A stretch of 64,000 nucleotides of DNA from Metabacillus idriensis. Its GTDB lineage: Bacteria > Bacillota > Bacilli > Bacillales > Bacillaceae. Below are positions 1 to 7,972 of the stretch, in pieces. The stretch spans positions 1-64,000 of the forward strand of contig NZ_WKKF01000003.1 of assembly GCF_009674765.1 (NCBI RefSeq), written 5' to 3'. Numbering within the stretch: position 1 is the stretch's first letter; each line of letters opens with the position of its first letter. Both the position numbers and the translations under genes were made by a program. The notes under the pieces were generated by a model. It made no database searches and was not told the DNA's origin. It worked only from the letters and a program-made list of their open reading frames with translations.

Positions 1-65
1 CGACTTGCATGTATTAGGCACGCCGCCAGCGTTCGTCCTGAGCCAGGATCAAACTCTCCGAAGAA
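1..65 (-). rRNA. 16S rRNA gene, 5' end only
   Basis: The reverse complement begins with the universal 16S start (CGGAGAGTTTGATCCTGGCT) and continues to the conserved CATGCAAGTCG stretch, where the window ends. Only about the first 65 nucleotides are present, and the gene runs off the left edge. The mature 5' end is estimated at 61-65 by analogy with Bacillus 16S. It lies downstream of two tandem promoters and a conserved leader, so this is the start of an rRNA operon. Confidence 0.97.
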
Positions 66-127
66 AATTTGTGACTCGATTTGTTGCTGACTTAAAAATT
101 TAAAACGTTTGGTACGCTTTTGGTTTT

Positions 128-146
128 GTTTAGTTTTCAAAGATCA
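128..146 (-). promoter_or_regulatory. rRNA leader, boxA-like antitermination/processing segment
   Basis: On the minus strand the leader reads TGATCTTTGAAAACTAAAC, which matches the conserved Bacillus rrn leader segment containing the boxA-like TCTTTGAAAA. It lies between promoter P2 and the 16S 5' end, where antitermination and 16S processing signals are expected. The role is inferred from conservation. Confidence 0.6.
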
Positions 147-171
147 TTTTCGCTCTTGAAGCGACCTTCTT

Positions 172-200
172 AATATACCATTTCGCTAACTCAGTGTCAA
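172..200 (-). promoter_or_regulatory. rrn promoter P2 (sigma-A)
   Basis: The minus strand has TTGACA (195-200) and TATATT (172-177) separated by 17 bp, a near-consensus sigma-A promoter pointing into the 16S gene. It lies about 107 bp upstream of the mature 16S end, with the boxA-like leader between. Confidence 0.85.
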
Positions 201-281
201 CATTTTTTTAAGAAGTTTTTTTAGTTGAAAGTCGCTGTCTGCGCCGTCATGATTGAACTTGCTTCAGCAGCGACGCTTATT

Positions 282-310
282 AATATATCACCGTAAAAAA
301 CTAAAGTCAA
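282..310 (-). promoter_or_regulatory. rrn promoter P1 (sigma-A)
   Basis: The minus strand has TTGACT (305-310) and TATATT (282-287) with a 17-bp spacer, 110 bp upstream of P2. Tandem P1/P2 promoters are typical of Bacillus rRNA operons. The -35 box overlaps the stop codon region of ygxA (ends at 307), so the rRNA operon begins inside the end of the preceding gene. Confidence 0.8.
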
Positions 311-1179
311 TACTTTTTTGTAACAGAATATCCGCGATGAAAAATTCTCTGTCCTTTCGTTTCAATCTTAACAACTTCAACGAAATTTTTATCTACAAGA
401 AACTCTAATAACACACTTAAATCCACTGAATAATATTTAGCTTCCGGATGCCGGAGAAGCTCTGCATAATGCCACACTTCTTTTTCAGAAAGGATGCCAA
501 GCAGATGTCCCGCTCCAATTTCTGATTTCGAGTGGATCAGGAAATCACTGGCCAAAAAGAGAAGCTCGAGCCTTTTTTCTAATGACTCTTCGCTTTCAAC
601 CAGCTCTTTATACAGCTTGTAAACCTGAGGTTCCATCTGTCTCACTTGATTCCAGACCGTAACCTCCGGATAAAATCCGTGATCAATCACTTCGAGTCTT
701 GCCAGATGATGAAGGGCGTGCACGATATGATTGTATGCATCGAGGAACTGTTTTGACTCAAAAAACACCTTGCCTTCCAAGTATCTTCTAATAAGCTTGC
801 CATACTCGAGGCCGATTTTTAATCTGCGCTCCGAGAAAGGAAACATTTTCAGACGGTCAACAAGCTGTCCTAGGTATTCATTTCTGTCAAATAGAACTTT
901 TCCGTTTAAAATCCATTCTACAATGCGGCGGTTCGTACCAAGCAGGATCCATTGCTGAATCTGTTCATCAGTCACTATATTCAGTGAAGCTTTTTGATTG
1001 TCAAATTCATAATGCTTAATATAAACAGGCTGCTTTGCTTCTTTTACAATCACAAGCAGCGCGACATCCAAGTTATCTGTAAGCGGTGATGTTTGGTTTC
1101 TCTTTTCAATCATGACGATTGCTAATGTGTCTGGATGACTTGCTCTCTCTTGATAAATAGGACGGAGAAGATTTTCCAT
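307..1179 (-). CDS. ygxA: Nucleotidyltransferase-like protein YgxA
   Basis: This 290-residue protein has an N-terminal region resembling the nucleotidyltransferase fold (the segment around NLDVALLVIV, residues 36-45) and a mostly helical remainder. No signal peptide or membrane segment is visible. A ribosome-binding site GGGGGA lies 6 nt before the ATG. The name rests on length and on position: in B. subtilis ygxA sits between ygzB-perR and an rRNA operon, as here. It is co-directional with the rRNA operon and ends inside its P1 promoter. No enzymatic activity is established for the family as far as I recall, so the substrate is unknown. Confidence 0.85.
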   Translation of the reverse strand: MENLLRPIYQERASHPDTLAIVMIEKRNQTSPLTDNLDVALLVIVKEAKQPVYIKHYEFDNQKASLNIVTDEQIQQWILLGTNRRIVEWILNGKVLFDRNEYLGQLVDRLKMFPFSERRLKIGLEYGKLIRRYLEGKVFFESKQFLDAYNHIVHALHHLARLEVIDHGFYPEVTVWNQVRQMEPQVYKLYKELVESEESLEKRLELLFLASDFLIHSKSEIGAGHLLGILSEKEVWHYAELLRHPEAKYYSVDLSVLLEFLVDKNFVEVVKIETKGQRIFHRGYSVTKKY

Positions 1180-1393
1180 TGTGATTCCCCCATTTAATTT
1201 ATGTATATATATCAGAATTCTACATAGGAGATAAAATCCCTTTCAAATACAGCACTTCAAAATTATAAGTGAATGCTGAGAGAGAATCTATTATTTTCTG
1301 AGATTTCCTGTCGTTTTTATTTAAAGGACCATTGGATCTTTTCTGCGAAATCCCTTACATTTATGCTATATTGGTATTTGGGAGGTTGGAATA

Positions 1394-1747
1394 ATGGCAG
1401 CGAAATATTCTAGCAAGATTAATAAAATCCGCACGTTTGCATTGAGTTTAGTCTTTATTGGATTTTTTATTATGTATATTGGTATCTTCTTCAGAACTTC
1501 TCCGATTGTTATGACGATATTCATGATGCTCGGGTTATTATCTATAGTAGGAAGCACGGTGGTTTACTTCTGGATCGGCATGCTCTCAACTAAAGCTGTT
1601 CAAGTAACATGCCCTTCATGCGGCAAAACAACAAAGATTCTCGGCAGAGTTGATATGTGTATGTACTGCAATGAACCGCTGACTCTGGATCCAAATCTCG
1701 AAGGCAAAGACTTTGATGAAAAGTACAATCGGAAAACAGTAGAATAA
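1394..1747 (+). CDS. ygzB: YgzB family membrane zinc-ribbon protein
   Basis: A 117-residue protein with two hydrophobic segments (about 14-35 and 39-63) followed by a soluble tail carrying two CxxC knuckles (CPSC at 73-76, CMYC at 89-92), which suggests a zinc ribbon on the cytoplasmic side. It matches the small UPF0295/YgzB family in size and layout. The ATG is preceded by GGGAGG. It is divergent from ygxA and convergent with perR, with a terminator for each convergent gene packed between them. Function is unknown. Confidence 0.88.
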   Translation: MAAKYSSKINKIRTFALSLVFIGFFIMYIGIFFRTSPIVMTIFMMLGLLSIVGSTVVYFWIGMLSTKAVQVTCPSCGKTTKILGRVDMCMYCNEPLTLDPNLEGKDFDEKYNRKTVE

Positions 1748-1786
1748 ATAAGCGGAGTGCAGCCTGTGCACCCCGCTTATTTTTTT
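1748..1786 (+). terminator. Terminator of ygzB
   Basis: ATAAGCGG pairs with CCGCTTAT around a GTGCA/TGCAC inner stem, followed by seven T residues. It begins at the ygzB stop codon. Confidence 0.85.
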
Positions 1787-1790
1787 AGAC

Positions 1791-1825
1791 AAAAAAGACT
1801 GAATGCTTATAAAGACATTCAGTCT
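1791..1825 (-). terminator. Terminator of perR
   Basis: GACTGAATG (1797-1805) pairs with CATTCAGTC (1816-1824). On the minus strand the stem is followed by six T residues. It lies directly after the perR stop codon. Confidence 0.85.
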
Positions 1826-1827
1826 GA

Positions 1828-2265
1828 TCAATGCGTTTCTTTCTTCTCGCAGCTGCCGCACACTCCGTAGATTTCCATGCGGTGATGACTTACATTAAAA
1901 CCTGTCACGTGTGAAGCAAGATGTTCTACCTCATCTAGTCCCGGATAATGAAAATCTACAATCTTTCCGCATTTTTCACAAATAACATGGTAATGCTCCG
2001 TTGTGACAAAATCAAATCTGCTCGAAGCATCTCCATACGTCAGTTCTTTTACAAGGCCTACCTCGCGAAAAACACGCAAATTGTTATAGACCGTTGCAAC
2101 GCTCATATTTGGAAATTTGCTTTCCAGGGATTTATAAATATCATCAGCTGTAGGGTGAGTCATAGATTGAATAAGGTATTCTAAAATGGCATGACGCTGC
2201 GGAGTAATGCGCACTCCAGTCTGCTTCAGCGTGTCAAGTGCTTCTTTTAACTGATGTTCAGACAT
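1828..2265 (-). CDS. perR: Peroxide-responsive repressor PerR
   Basis: A 145-residue Fur-family regulator with an N-terminal winged helix (about 1-85) and a C-terminal metal-binding dimerisation domain. The residues that bind regulatory iron or manganese in B. subtilis PerR are all present at the same numbers (H37, D85, H91, H93, D104), as are the four structural zinc cysteines (C96, C99, C136, C139). H37 and H91, the residues oxidised by peroxide, separate it from Fur and Zur. A PerR-box-like palindrome lies upstream, indicating autoregulation. The neighbouring peroxiredoxin is a plausible target, but I see no box in front of it. Confidence 0.95.
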   Translation of the reverse strand: MSEHQLKEALDTLKQTGVRITPQRHAILEYLIQSMTHPTADDIYKSLESKFPNMSVATVYNNLRVFREVGLVKELTYGDASSRFDFVTTEHYHVICEKCGKIVDFHYPGLDEVEHLASHVTGFNVSHHRMEIYGVCGSCEKKETH

Positions 2266-2301
2266 CCGCTATGCACCTCTTTCCTGAAAAACATTCTTAC
2301 T

Positions 2302-2316
2302 TTATAATATTTATAA
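2302..2316. promoter_or_regulatory. PerR box upstream of perR
   Basis: TTATAATATTTATAA matches the PerR consensus TTATAATNATTATAA at 14 of 15 positions. It lies 37 bp upstream of the perR start codon, consistent with autorepression. Confidence 0.75.
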
Positions 2317-2382
2317 ATAGTGTACATCGTGACCGGGACTTTTGTCAATTACGGTTAGACAGCCTTCTATTTATTTTAAGCC

Positions 2383-3261
2383 TCAATATCCCTGTTTTAG
2401 ATCGATTGTGTTTTCCATGGATGAATAATCTCCATTTATATATAACGCCAAGTTTCTCTTAAAGATATCCATCGCTCTTGGCAGATAGTTCTCAGTTATG
2501 CCCGACAAATGCGGTGTTACTGTGACATTCTTCATGCTCCAGAATGAATGATTTTCTCTCAATGGCTCCTCTTCAAACACATCAAGCACTGCATGCTTTA
2601 TCTTTCCCTCATGTAAAACTTTTACTAAATCCGCTTCGCGTACAGCATCTCCGCGTCCGATATTAATAAATATGCCTTCTGGTTGCATCCAGCTGAATGC
2701 TTTATAATCCAGCAGCCCTTTTGTTTCTTTTGTACTAGGGAGAACAGAAACAACAAAGTCTGCTTTTCTCATTCCTGCTTCTAAACCATTGTATGTATGG
2801 ATTCCATCAAAATATTCAACGGTTCTGCCGGATCTGTTCATACCTTCTGTTTTCATCCCGAAAGCTTTAGCGAGTCTTGCAATTTCAGTTCCGATGGCAC
2901 CCGCTCCTAATATAAAGATCGTTTTCCCATGAAGTTCGTGCATTTTGACTCTGCGGTCCCATTTTCTCTCCTGCTGATTCTCATGCAGCTGCTGTGACTC
3001 TCTTGAAATTTGCAACATCATTGAAATTGTATATTCCGCCATTGGAATCTTATGCACTCCTTTAGAGTTGGTGACCAGTATATTTTGTTGATTTATGTCA
3101 GCTGTCAGATCTTCCCCGTATGTCAAAATTACTTCAGCTTCTTTTACTTCATTAAGGACATCATTTATCCTGTTGTCAAAATTAAAATCCAAATCAGGAA
3201 ACTCATTTACTAATTCTTCCTTTAAATAACCGGGCAGCTTTACTGTTGATAAAATCTTCAA
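2383..3261 (-). CDS. NAD-dependent D-2-hydroxyacid dehydrogenase family protein
   Basis: The protein is about 292 residues if it starts at the TTG at 3261. That start is favoured over the in-frame TTG at 3267 because the AAGGGG ribosome-binding site is better spaced for it. It has the family layout: a split catalytic domain, a Rossmann NAD site GAGAIG near residue 120, and the catalytic triad as arginine in NIGRGD (about 203), glutamate in the FEEEPL segment and histidine in TPHLSG (about 251). It is shorter than phosphoglycerate dehydrogenases and has no ACT domain. The 2-oxoacid substrate cannot be told. A family A repeat and the bcp terminator separate it from bcp. Confidence 0.85.
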   Translation of the reverse strand: MKILSTVKLPGYLKEELVNEFPDLDFNFDNRINDVLNEVKEAEVILTYGEDLTADINQQNILVTNSKGVHKIPMAEYTISMMLQISRESQQLHENQQERKWDRRVKMHELHGKTIFILGAGAIGTEIARLAKAFGMKTEGMNRSGRTVEYFDGIHTYNGLEAGMRKADFVVSVLPSTKETKGLLDYKAFSWMQPEGIFINIGRGDAVREADLVKVLHEGKIKHAVLDVFEEEPLRENHSFWSMKNVTVTPHLSGITENYLPRAMDIFKRNLALYINGDYSSMENTIDLKQGY

Positions 3262-3299
3262 AACCAATTTCCCCTTTTTCCTTTTATTTTACCAAAAAT

Positions 3300-3441
3300 A
3301 AGAAAAGCGCAAGCGCCCGTTTAGCGCAGGCATGACAAATAAGGATCCGACAGAAAAGGCGCTTTTTGCCAATACTTTCGGAGCCGTTCTGGCCGAGGAG
3401 TTGGGCGATGGATTTAGACATCGAAGCGCAAAATTTTATTC
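3300..3441 (+). repeat. Dispersed repeat family A, copy 1
   Basis: It begins AGAAAAGCGCAAGCGCC, contains the core GACAGAAAAGGCGCTTTTTGCC, ends with a GGCCGAGGAGTTGGGCGATGG-like block and TTTAGACATC. It is nearly identical over about 90 bp to the copy at 36521-36655. The GGCGC arms make it hairpin-prone. It lies between two minus-strand genes. Confidence 0.85.
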
Positions 3442-3454
3442 TTTCTTAAATATT

Positions 3455-3486
3455 AAAAAGAGTGCAGGAACTATGGTTCCTGCACT
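3455..3486 (-). terminator. Terminator of bcp
   Basis: AGTGCAGGAAC pairs with GTTCCTGCACT around a very short loop. On the minus strand it is followed by CTTTTTAAT. It lies about 100 bp after the bcp stop codon. Confidence 0.75.
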
Positions 3487-3587
3487 TAATTGCGCTAACG
3501 AATGAGGAGGTTATGCCTTCTTTACAACATACTCCGGGTTATGATTTTTGTCTGGACGTTTGACTCAGTTCCTTAAAAAAAGGCCAT

Positions 3588-4058
3588 TTATGAAATATTT
3601 TCTTTCAAATATTGAAGTGCTTCTTCAACATGGCCTTTCACTTTTACTTTACGCCACTCTTTAACAAGCTCGCCGTCCTTATTGATAAGGAAAGTTGAAC
3701 GTTCAATCCCCATATATTCTTTGCCGAAGTTTTTCTTCAGCTTCCATACTCCGTATTTTTCAGCAGCTTCGTGATCTTCGTCAACCAATAAAAGAAAAGG
3801 AAGATCGTACTTGGCTTTGAATTTTTCATGTTTGCTCTGTGCATCAGTACTGACTCCAAGGATGACAGCATCAAGCTCCTCAAAGCTTTTGTGCTGATCT
3901 CTGAAATCACATGCTTGCGTTGTGCAGCCCGGAGTCATATCTTTTGGATAAAAATAAAGAATGACATGATTACCTTTAAACTCTGAAAGCTTCACTTTTT
4001 CCCCGTTATCAGCTGTCAGTTCAAAATCTGGTGCTGTTTGTCCGATTTGAGTTGTCAC
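3588..4058 (-). CDS. bcp: Thioredoxin-dependent thiol peroxidase (Bcp/YgaF)
   Basis: A 156-residue peroxiredoxin of the BCP/PrxQ class, normal in length. The peroxidatic cysteine lies in the PxTxxC-type motif MTPGCTTQAC (C45), and C50, five residues later, is the usual resolving cysteine of this class. It reduces hydrogen peroxide and organic hydroperoxides in the cytoplasm using thioredoxin. In B. subtilis the orthologue ygaF also sits between gsaB and perR. The channel gene 64 bp upstream on the same strand may be co-transcribed. Confidence 0.93.
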   Translation of the reverse strand: MTTQIGQTAPDFELTADNGEKVKLSEFKGNHVILYFYPKDMTPGCTTQACDFRDQHKSFEELDAVILGVSTDAQSKHEKFKAKYDLPFLLLVDEDHEAAEKYGVWKLKKNFGKEYMGIERSTFLINKDGELVKEWRKVKVKGHVEEALQYLKENIS

Positions 4059-4121
4059 GATATCAGCCTCCGCAAAAATTGGTTTAGTTTAAGACTACCC
4101 AATTCCTAAGAATGATACAAC

Positions 4122-4547
4122 TTATAACCCTTTATCAAGCCCCCATACTGTTCTTGCAACAAATACAGCAGGCAGTACATATCCTATAAGCGCTTCAAGT
4201 ACGGCAAGCAGTCTGCCAAAACCAATCGGAATGACGTCCCCATACCCTAAAGAAAATAGAGTAACGGCGCTGAAATACAGGCAAGTATGCAAACGTTCAA
4301 GATAGCTTCCTTCCATAATAACCCCATTATCAACAAGAACCTCAAACCCGCCGGAGTCCAAAATCAAGAAAATCATACTGAATCCAATCAAAATGGAAAG
4401 ATATAAGAAGATGACAATTAACAGGGTATCTATAGAAAGAAAATTTCGTTCTTTAAATGTGCGGATGAAAATGTTAAAGCTCATCAGTAAACAAAGCGAT
4501 ACAGCTAAAGCAAATAACCCTCCCATATATGTGCACCCCATGTCCAA
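4122..4547 (-). CDS. Two-pore-domain-type potassium channel (Ion_trans_2 family)
   Basis: About 140 residues with hydrophobic segments near 10-28, 41-62 and 113-130, and a pore loop carrying a selectivity-filter sequence SLGYGDVIP (about 98-106). GYGD is the signature of potassium-selective pores; the usual TVGYG is SLGYG here. The family normally assembles as a tetramer. No regulatory RCK domain or ligand domain is attached. No strong ribosome-binding site is visible for the TTG at 4547 or the ATG at 4541, so the start is uncertain. It may be co-transcribed with bcp. Confidence 0.8.
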   Translation of the reverse strand: MDMGCTYMGGLFALAVSLCLLMSFNIFIRTFKERNFLSIDTLLIVIFLYLSILIGFSMIFLILDSGGFEVLVDNGVIMEGSYLERLHTCLYFSAVTLFSLGYGDVIPIGFGRLLAVLEALIGYVLPAVFVARTVWGLDKGL

Positions 4548-4599
4548 AACACGTAATGGTACAATATATACAAGAAGGTTTTTATTATTCGGCCTGTCT

Positions 4600-4835
4600 T
4601 AAAATTTAGCTCTTTTCGTTAATATTGTTGCTATTAGACTAAATGTTAAAAACCCTAAGTGGATTGCAGCGGAAGGAACTTGACTCCTGCGGGATATAGA
4701 GCAAATTGGGAGACCCCACAGGCAACGCCGAGGAGGCTCCCATGCTCCCCGCGGAAAGCAAGTTCCTCTCGCTGCAAGGAACGGACAACATTTATCATCA
4801 AAACAACAATCCATGCGAAAACAGCCTAAAATTTC
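4600..4835. repeat. Palindromic MITE-like repeat family B, copy 1
   Basis: The outer ends are inverted relatives (AAATTTAGCTCTTTTCG on the left; the right end read in reverse is AAATTTTAGGCTGTTTTCG). Inside are inverted arms around GCGGAAGGAACTTGACTCCT and CCGCGGAAAGCAAGTTCCT, so the whole unit can fold into one long hairpin. Copies lie at 50938-51180 and 62874-63050. It contains no credible gene. Confidence 0.85.
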
Positions 4836-4844
4836 TCACCGCAT

Positions 4845-5501
4845 CTATTTTCTTATAAGCTGGACTGCGAGTAAAAGACTGAACGAAAGCAGCACCAGCG
4901 CTCCCGCCCAAAGCCAGGCCATCGTCATATCTCCTGAATCAATTGCTACATAGATAGCCGTTGCAGCCGTCTGCGTCTGTCCCGGAATATTACCGGCAAA
5001 CATCAGGCTTGCCCCAAACTCACCGAGGGCTCTTGTAAACGAAAGAACAGCCCCCGTGACAAGTGACGGCATTGCCAGCGGAATCGAAACATACCTCAAA
5101 ACCTGCCGATCATCAGCCCCGTCCACCCTTGAAGCATCCTCGATTTCACGATCAATTATTTGAAACCCAAGCTTTGCAGCCTGATACATAAGCGGAAAAG
5201 AAACAACGCATGCGGCAATAACGGCTGCCCACCAAGTAAAAATGACTGGAAAGCCTGAAATGCTTTCAATAAAGTGACCGACCGGGCTGTTCATGCCAAA
5301 AATCACAATCAGCAGAAATCCAACAACTGTAGGCGGAAGGACAAGCGGCAGCATGAGAAACGTCTCAATCACCGTTTTCCCTCTAAAAGAGGTATTTGCC
5401 ATGATCCTCCCAATGAACGTTCCGCTTATTATGACGATTAGACTCGAGATAACCGCAACCTGAAGGGACAGCGCAATAGGCTGACTGAATTCACTCCACA
5501 T
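4845..5501 (-). CDS. modB: Molybdate ABC transporter permease ModB
   Basis: The 218-residue protein starts at the ATG at 5501, which has AAAGGTGA before it; an upstream in-frame extension inside modA is unlikely. There are about five membrane segments and the permease EAA loop (EIEDASRVDGADDRQVLRYV), which docks the ATPase. The start overlaps the modA stop by 11 bp, showing translational coupling. With ModA it imports molybdate, needed for the nitrate reductase cofactor encoded later in the window. No modC ATPase gene is adjacent, so an ATPase must be supplied from elsewhere. Confidence 0.9.
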   Translation of the reverse strand: MWSEFSQPIALSLQVAVISSLIVIISGTFIGRIMANTSFRGKTVIETFLMLPLVLPPTVVGFLLIVIFGMNSPVGHFIESISGFPVIFTWWAAVIAACVVSFPLMYQAAKLGFQIIDREIEDASRVDGADDRQVLRYVSIPLAMPSLVTGAVLSFTRALGEFGASLMFAGNIPGQTQTAATAIYVAIDSGDMTMAWLWAGALVLLSFSLLLAVQLIRK

Positions 5502-6279
5502 CACGGTCACCTTTATAAAGCACCTCAAACCCCTGCTGTTCAAATACTTCTAACGATTGTTCTTGCTGCAGAAAGTGAAAGAAAGCTTCTGCTTCATTTT
5601 CGTGTTCTGTTTCATTCAAAACGCCGGCTGGATAAATAATGCTTTCATAATTGGCCGGTTCTACAGGGGTCAGATTCACTTTTTTTGAAGTCATGGCATC
5701 TGTCTTATATACAATCCCTGCATGTACATTGCCTGTTTCAACATAGGAGAGAACTTGTCGCACATCTTTAGCAAATACCATTCGTTTTTTATTACTTTCC
5801 CACAAGTCATCATGCACAAGAGCTTCCTTTGCATATTTGCCGGCAGGAACTGTTTCCGGTGTGCCTATTGCTAATTTTCCAAAGTCTTCAGAAGCAAGAT
5901 CCTCCATCTTTAATGATTCATTCTCTTTATTTGTAATAAGCACTAAGCTATTGCCTAAATAATCCATTTGCAGAGATTGGTTGATCAGCCCTTTTTTATT
6001 AAGCTGTTCAAAAAGATCTTTTGAAGCGGAGAAAAAGACATCTACTGGAGCCCCCTGTTCAATTTGACGCTGCAGAGCGCCAGTTGAACTGAAGTTATAG
6101 CGCACTTCAATAGAAGGGTTCTCTTCTTCAAATTGTTTTTTTATTTCATTCAATGAATCTTTTAAACTCACTGCAGCCGAAACGAGCAAAACGGTTTTCT
6201 TTTCAGAGCCGTCCTCCCGAGGGACGCATGATGTTAAGACAACTATACTAATAAGAAGAATCAGGTATTTTTTCAGCAC
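5491..6279 (-). CDS. modA: Molybdate-binding lipoprotein ModA
   Basis: A 262-residue periplasmic-binding-type protein with a lipoprotein signal peptide (lipobox LTSC, C18), so it should be anchored to the outer face of the membrane. The VLLVSAAVSLKDSLNEI segment after the signal and the FSSTGALQRQIEQGAPVDVF segment are characteristic of ModA and hold the oxyanion-binding serines. Tungstate could also be bound. It is the first gene of a modA-modB pair and divergent from gsaB. Confidence 0.92.
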   Translation of the reverse strand: MLKKYLILLISIVVLTSCVPREDGSEKKTVLLVSAAVSLKDSLNEIKKQFEEENPSIEVRYNFSSTGALQRQIEQGAPVDVFFSASKDLFEQLNKKGLINQSLQMDYLGNSLVLITNKENESLKMEDLASEDFGKLAIGTPETVPAGKYAKEALVHDDLWESNKKRMVFAKDVRQVLSYVETGNVHAGIVYKTDAMTSKKVNLTPVEPANYESIIYPAGVLNETEHENEAEAFFHFLQQEQSLEVFEQQGFEVLYKGDRDVE

Positions 6280-6409
6280 TGGTCAGCGTCCATCCTTTAC
6301 TTACAGAATCATCATTTTCATTCTATTATACTAAATGAATGCGCAAAAGTTTTTCATCCATTTTAAACATGCTAAAATAGACTTTAGAACTTTTTTTCAG
6401 GAGGAAGAC

Positions 6410-7705
6410 ATGAAATTCACTAAATCTGAAGAGCTTCATGAAGAAGCGTTACAGCATATTGTCGGAGGGGTTAACAGCCCTTCCCGTTCTTATAAAGCAG
6501 TCGGCGGCGGATCTCCAGTCGTAATGGAACGTGCAAAAGGAGCTTATTTTTGGGATGTTGACGGCAATAAATACATTGATTACCTCGCAGCATACGGCCC
6601 GATCATTACCGGACATGCTCATCCGCACATTACAAAGGCCATTCAAAAAGCGGCAGAAGATGGCGTACTTTACGGCACTCCGACTCCACATGAGGTGAAG
6701 TTCGCGAAAATGCTGAAACAGGCTATGCCAGGAATGGACAAAGTCCGGTTTGTTAACTCGGGAACGGAAGCCGTCATGACAACAATTCGTGTTGCACGGG
6801 CTTATACAGGCCGGGACAAAATCATTAAATTTGCAGGATGCTATCACGGTCACTCTGATCTTGTGCTTGTTGCGGCAGGCTCCGGACCTTCCACTCTAGG
6901 CACACCTGATTCTGCAGGGGTGCCAAAAAGCATTGCAAAAGAAGTGATCACGGTTCCTTTTAATGATATTGAACCTTTTAAAGAAGCACTTGAGAAATGG
7001 GGAGATGAGATTGCAGCTGTTCTGGTTGAACCAATCGTAGGAAACTTCGGGATTGTTGAACCTTATCCAGGCTTTCTAGAAGCAGTTAACGAGCTTACTC
7101 ATAATGCCGGAGCTCTCGTCATTTATGATGAAGTCATCACTGCCTTCCGCTTTATGTACGGAGGAGCACAGGACATGCTTGCTGTCACACCTGACTTGAC
7201 TGCCCTCGGCAAAATCATTGGCGGCGGTCTGCCAATCGGTGCATATGGCGGCAAAAAAGAGATCATGGAACAAGTTGCACCTCTTGGTCCTGCTTACCAA
7301 GCCGGAACAATGGCCGGCAATCCCGCTTCGATATTATCAGGCATTGCCTGTCTTGAAGTGCTGCAGGAAAAAGGTGTATATGAAAACCTTGATAAACTTG
7401 GACAAATGCTTGAAGAAGGCATTCAAAAACATGCTGAAACCTATCAAATTCCAATTACAATGAACCGCTTGAAGGGCGCTTTGACCATCTACTTTACGAC
7501 AGAGAAGGTTGTCAATTACGAACAGGCAGAAAGAACCGATGGCGAAATGTTCGCCAAATTCTTCAAGCTGATGCTTCATGAAGGGATTAATCTTGCTCCA
7601 TCCAAGTACGAGGCATGGTTCCTGACAACAGCTCATACAGAAGAAGATATCAAGGATACATTGCTTGCAGTCGAGCGTTCATTCAAGCAATTGCAAAATG
7701 TATAA
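6410..7705 (+). CDS. gsaB: Glutamate-1-semialdehyde 2,1-aminomutase (GsaB/HemL)
   Basis: A 431-residue PLP-dependent class III aminotransferase converting glutamate-1-semialdehyde to 5-aminolevulinate for haem and siroheme. The ATG at 6410 is chosen because CAGGAGGAAG precedes it. The SGTEA motif, the YHGHSD segment and the PLP lysine in [10 protein letters not shown] are all present. In B. subtilis this locus carries gsaB, a paralogue of the hemL gene located in the hem operon; a second copy elsewhere is likely but not visible here. It ends at a strong terminator. Confidence 0.93.
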   Translation: MKFTKSEELHEEALQHIVGGVNSPSRSYKAVGGGSPVVMERAKGAYFWDVDGNKYIDYLAAYGPIITGHAHPHITKAIQKAAEDGVLYGTPTPHEVKFAKMLKQAMPGMDKVRFVNSGTEAVMTTIRVARAYTGRDKIIKFAGCYHGHSDLVLVAAGSGPSTLGTPDSAGVPKSIAKEVITVPFNDIEPFKEALEKWGDEIAAVLVEPIVGNFGIVEPYPGFLEAVNELTHNAGALVIYDEVITAFRFMYGGAQDMLAVTPDLTALGKIIGGGLPIGAYGGKKEIMEQVAPLGPAYQAGTMAGNPASILSGIACLEVLQEKGVYENLDKLGQMLEEGIQKHAETYQIPITMNRLKGALTIYFTTEKVVNYEQAERTDGEMFAKFFKLMLHEGINLAPSKYEAWFLTTAHTEEDIKDTLLAVERSFKQLQNV

Positions 7706-7720
7706 ATATACAATTTATTC

Positions 7721-7748
7721 AAACAGGGATTTTAGTCCCTGTTTTTTA
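7721..7748 (+). terminator. Terminator of gsaB
   Basis: AACAGGGA pairs with TCCCTGTT followed by TTTTTATA, 15 bp after the stop codon. Confidence 0.85.
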
Positions 7749-7765
7749 TATTATTTTAAAAATGT

Positions 7766-7779
7766 TGAAAACGCTTCCA
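7766..7779. promoter_or_regulatory. Possible CcpA cre site upstream of the glutamate synthase gene
   Basis: TGAAAACGCTTCCA matches the cre consensus TGWAANCGNTNWCA at 13 of 14 positions. It overlaps a 7-bp hairpin (AACGCTT/AAGCGTT), so the match may be incidental. It lies 194 bp before the proposed start of the next gene. Confidence 0.3.
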
Positions 7780-7972
7780 TTTAAGCGTTGTAAATGATTT
7801 TGAGAATATTTAAACTTTTCAAACTTGTATGCCCCTCCCAAAATCATGCATAAATAATTGAATTTTCTCAATCTAAATGATATGATAAGTATTACATTTC
7901 TGAAAATTTTGTTATTAAATCTCACAAGGCAATCTATAGTTTTTAAATGATAGATTCATATTTTATCGGGAG

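Noticed and set aside
4599-4814. Minus-strand frame of 71 codons rich in Cys, Arg and Trp
   Set aside because: It is a reading of repeat family B copy 1, and the same peptide style appears in copy 2 at 50851-51069.
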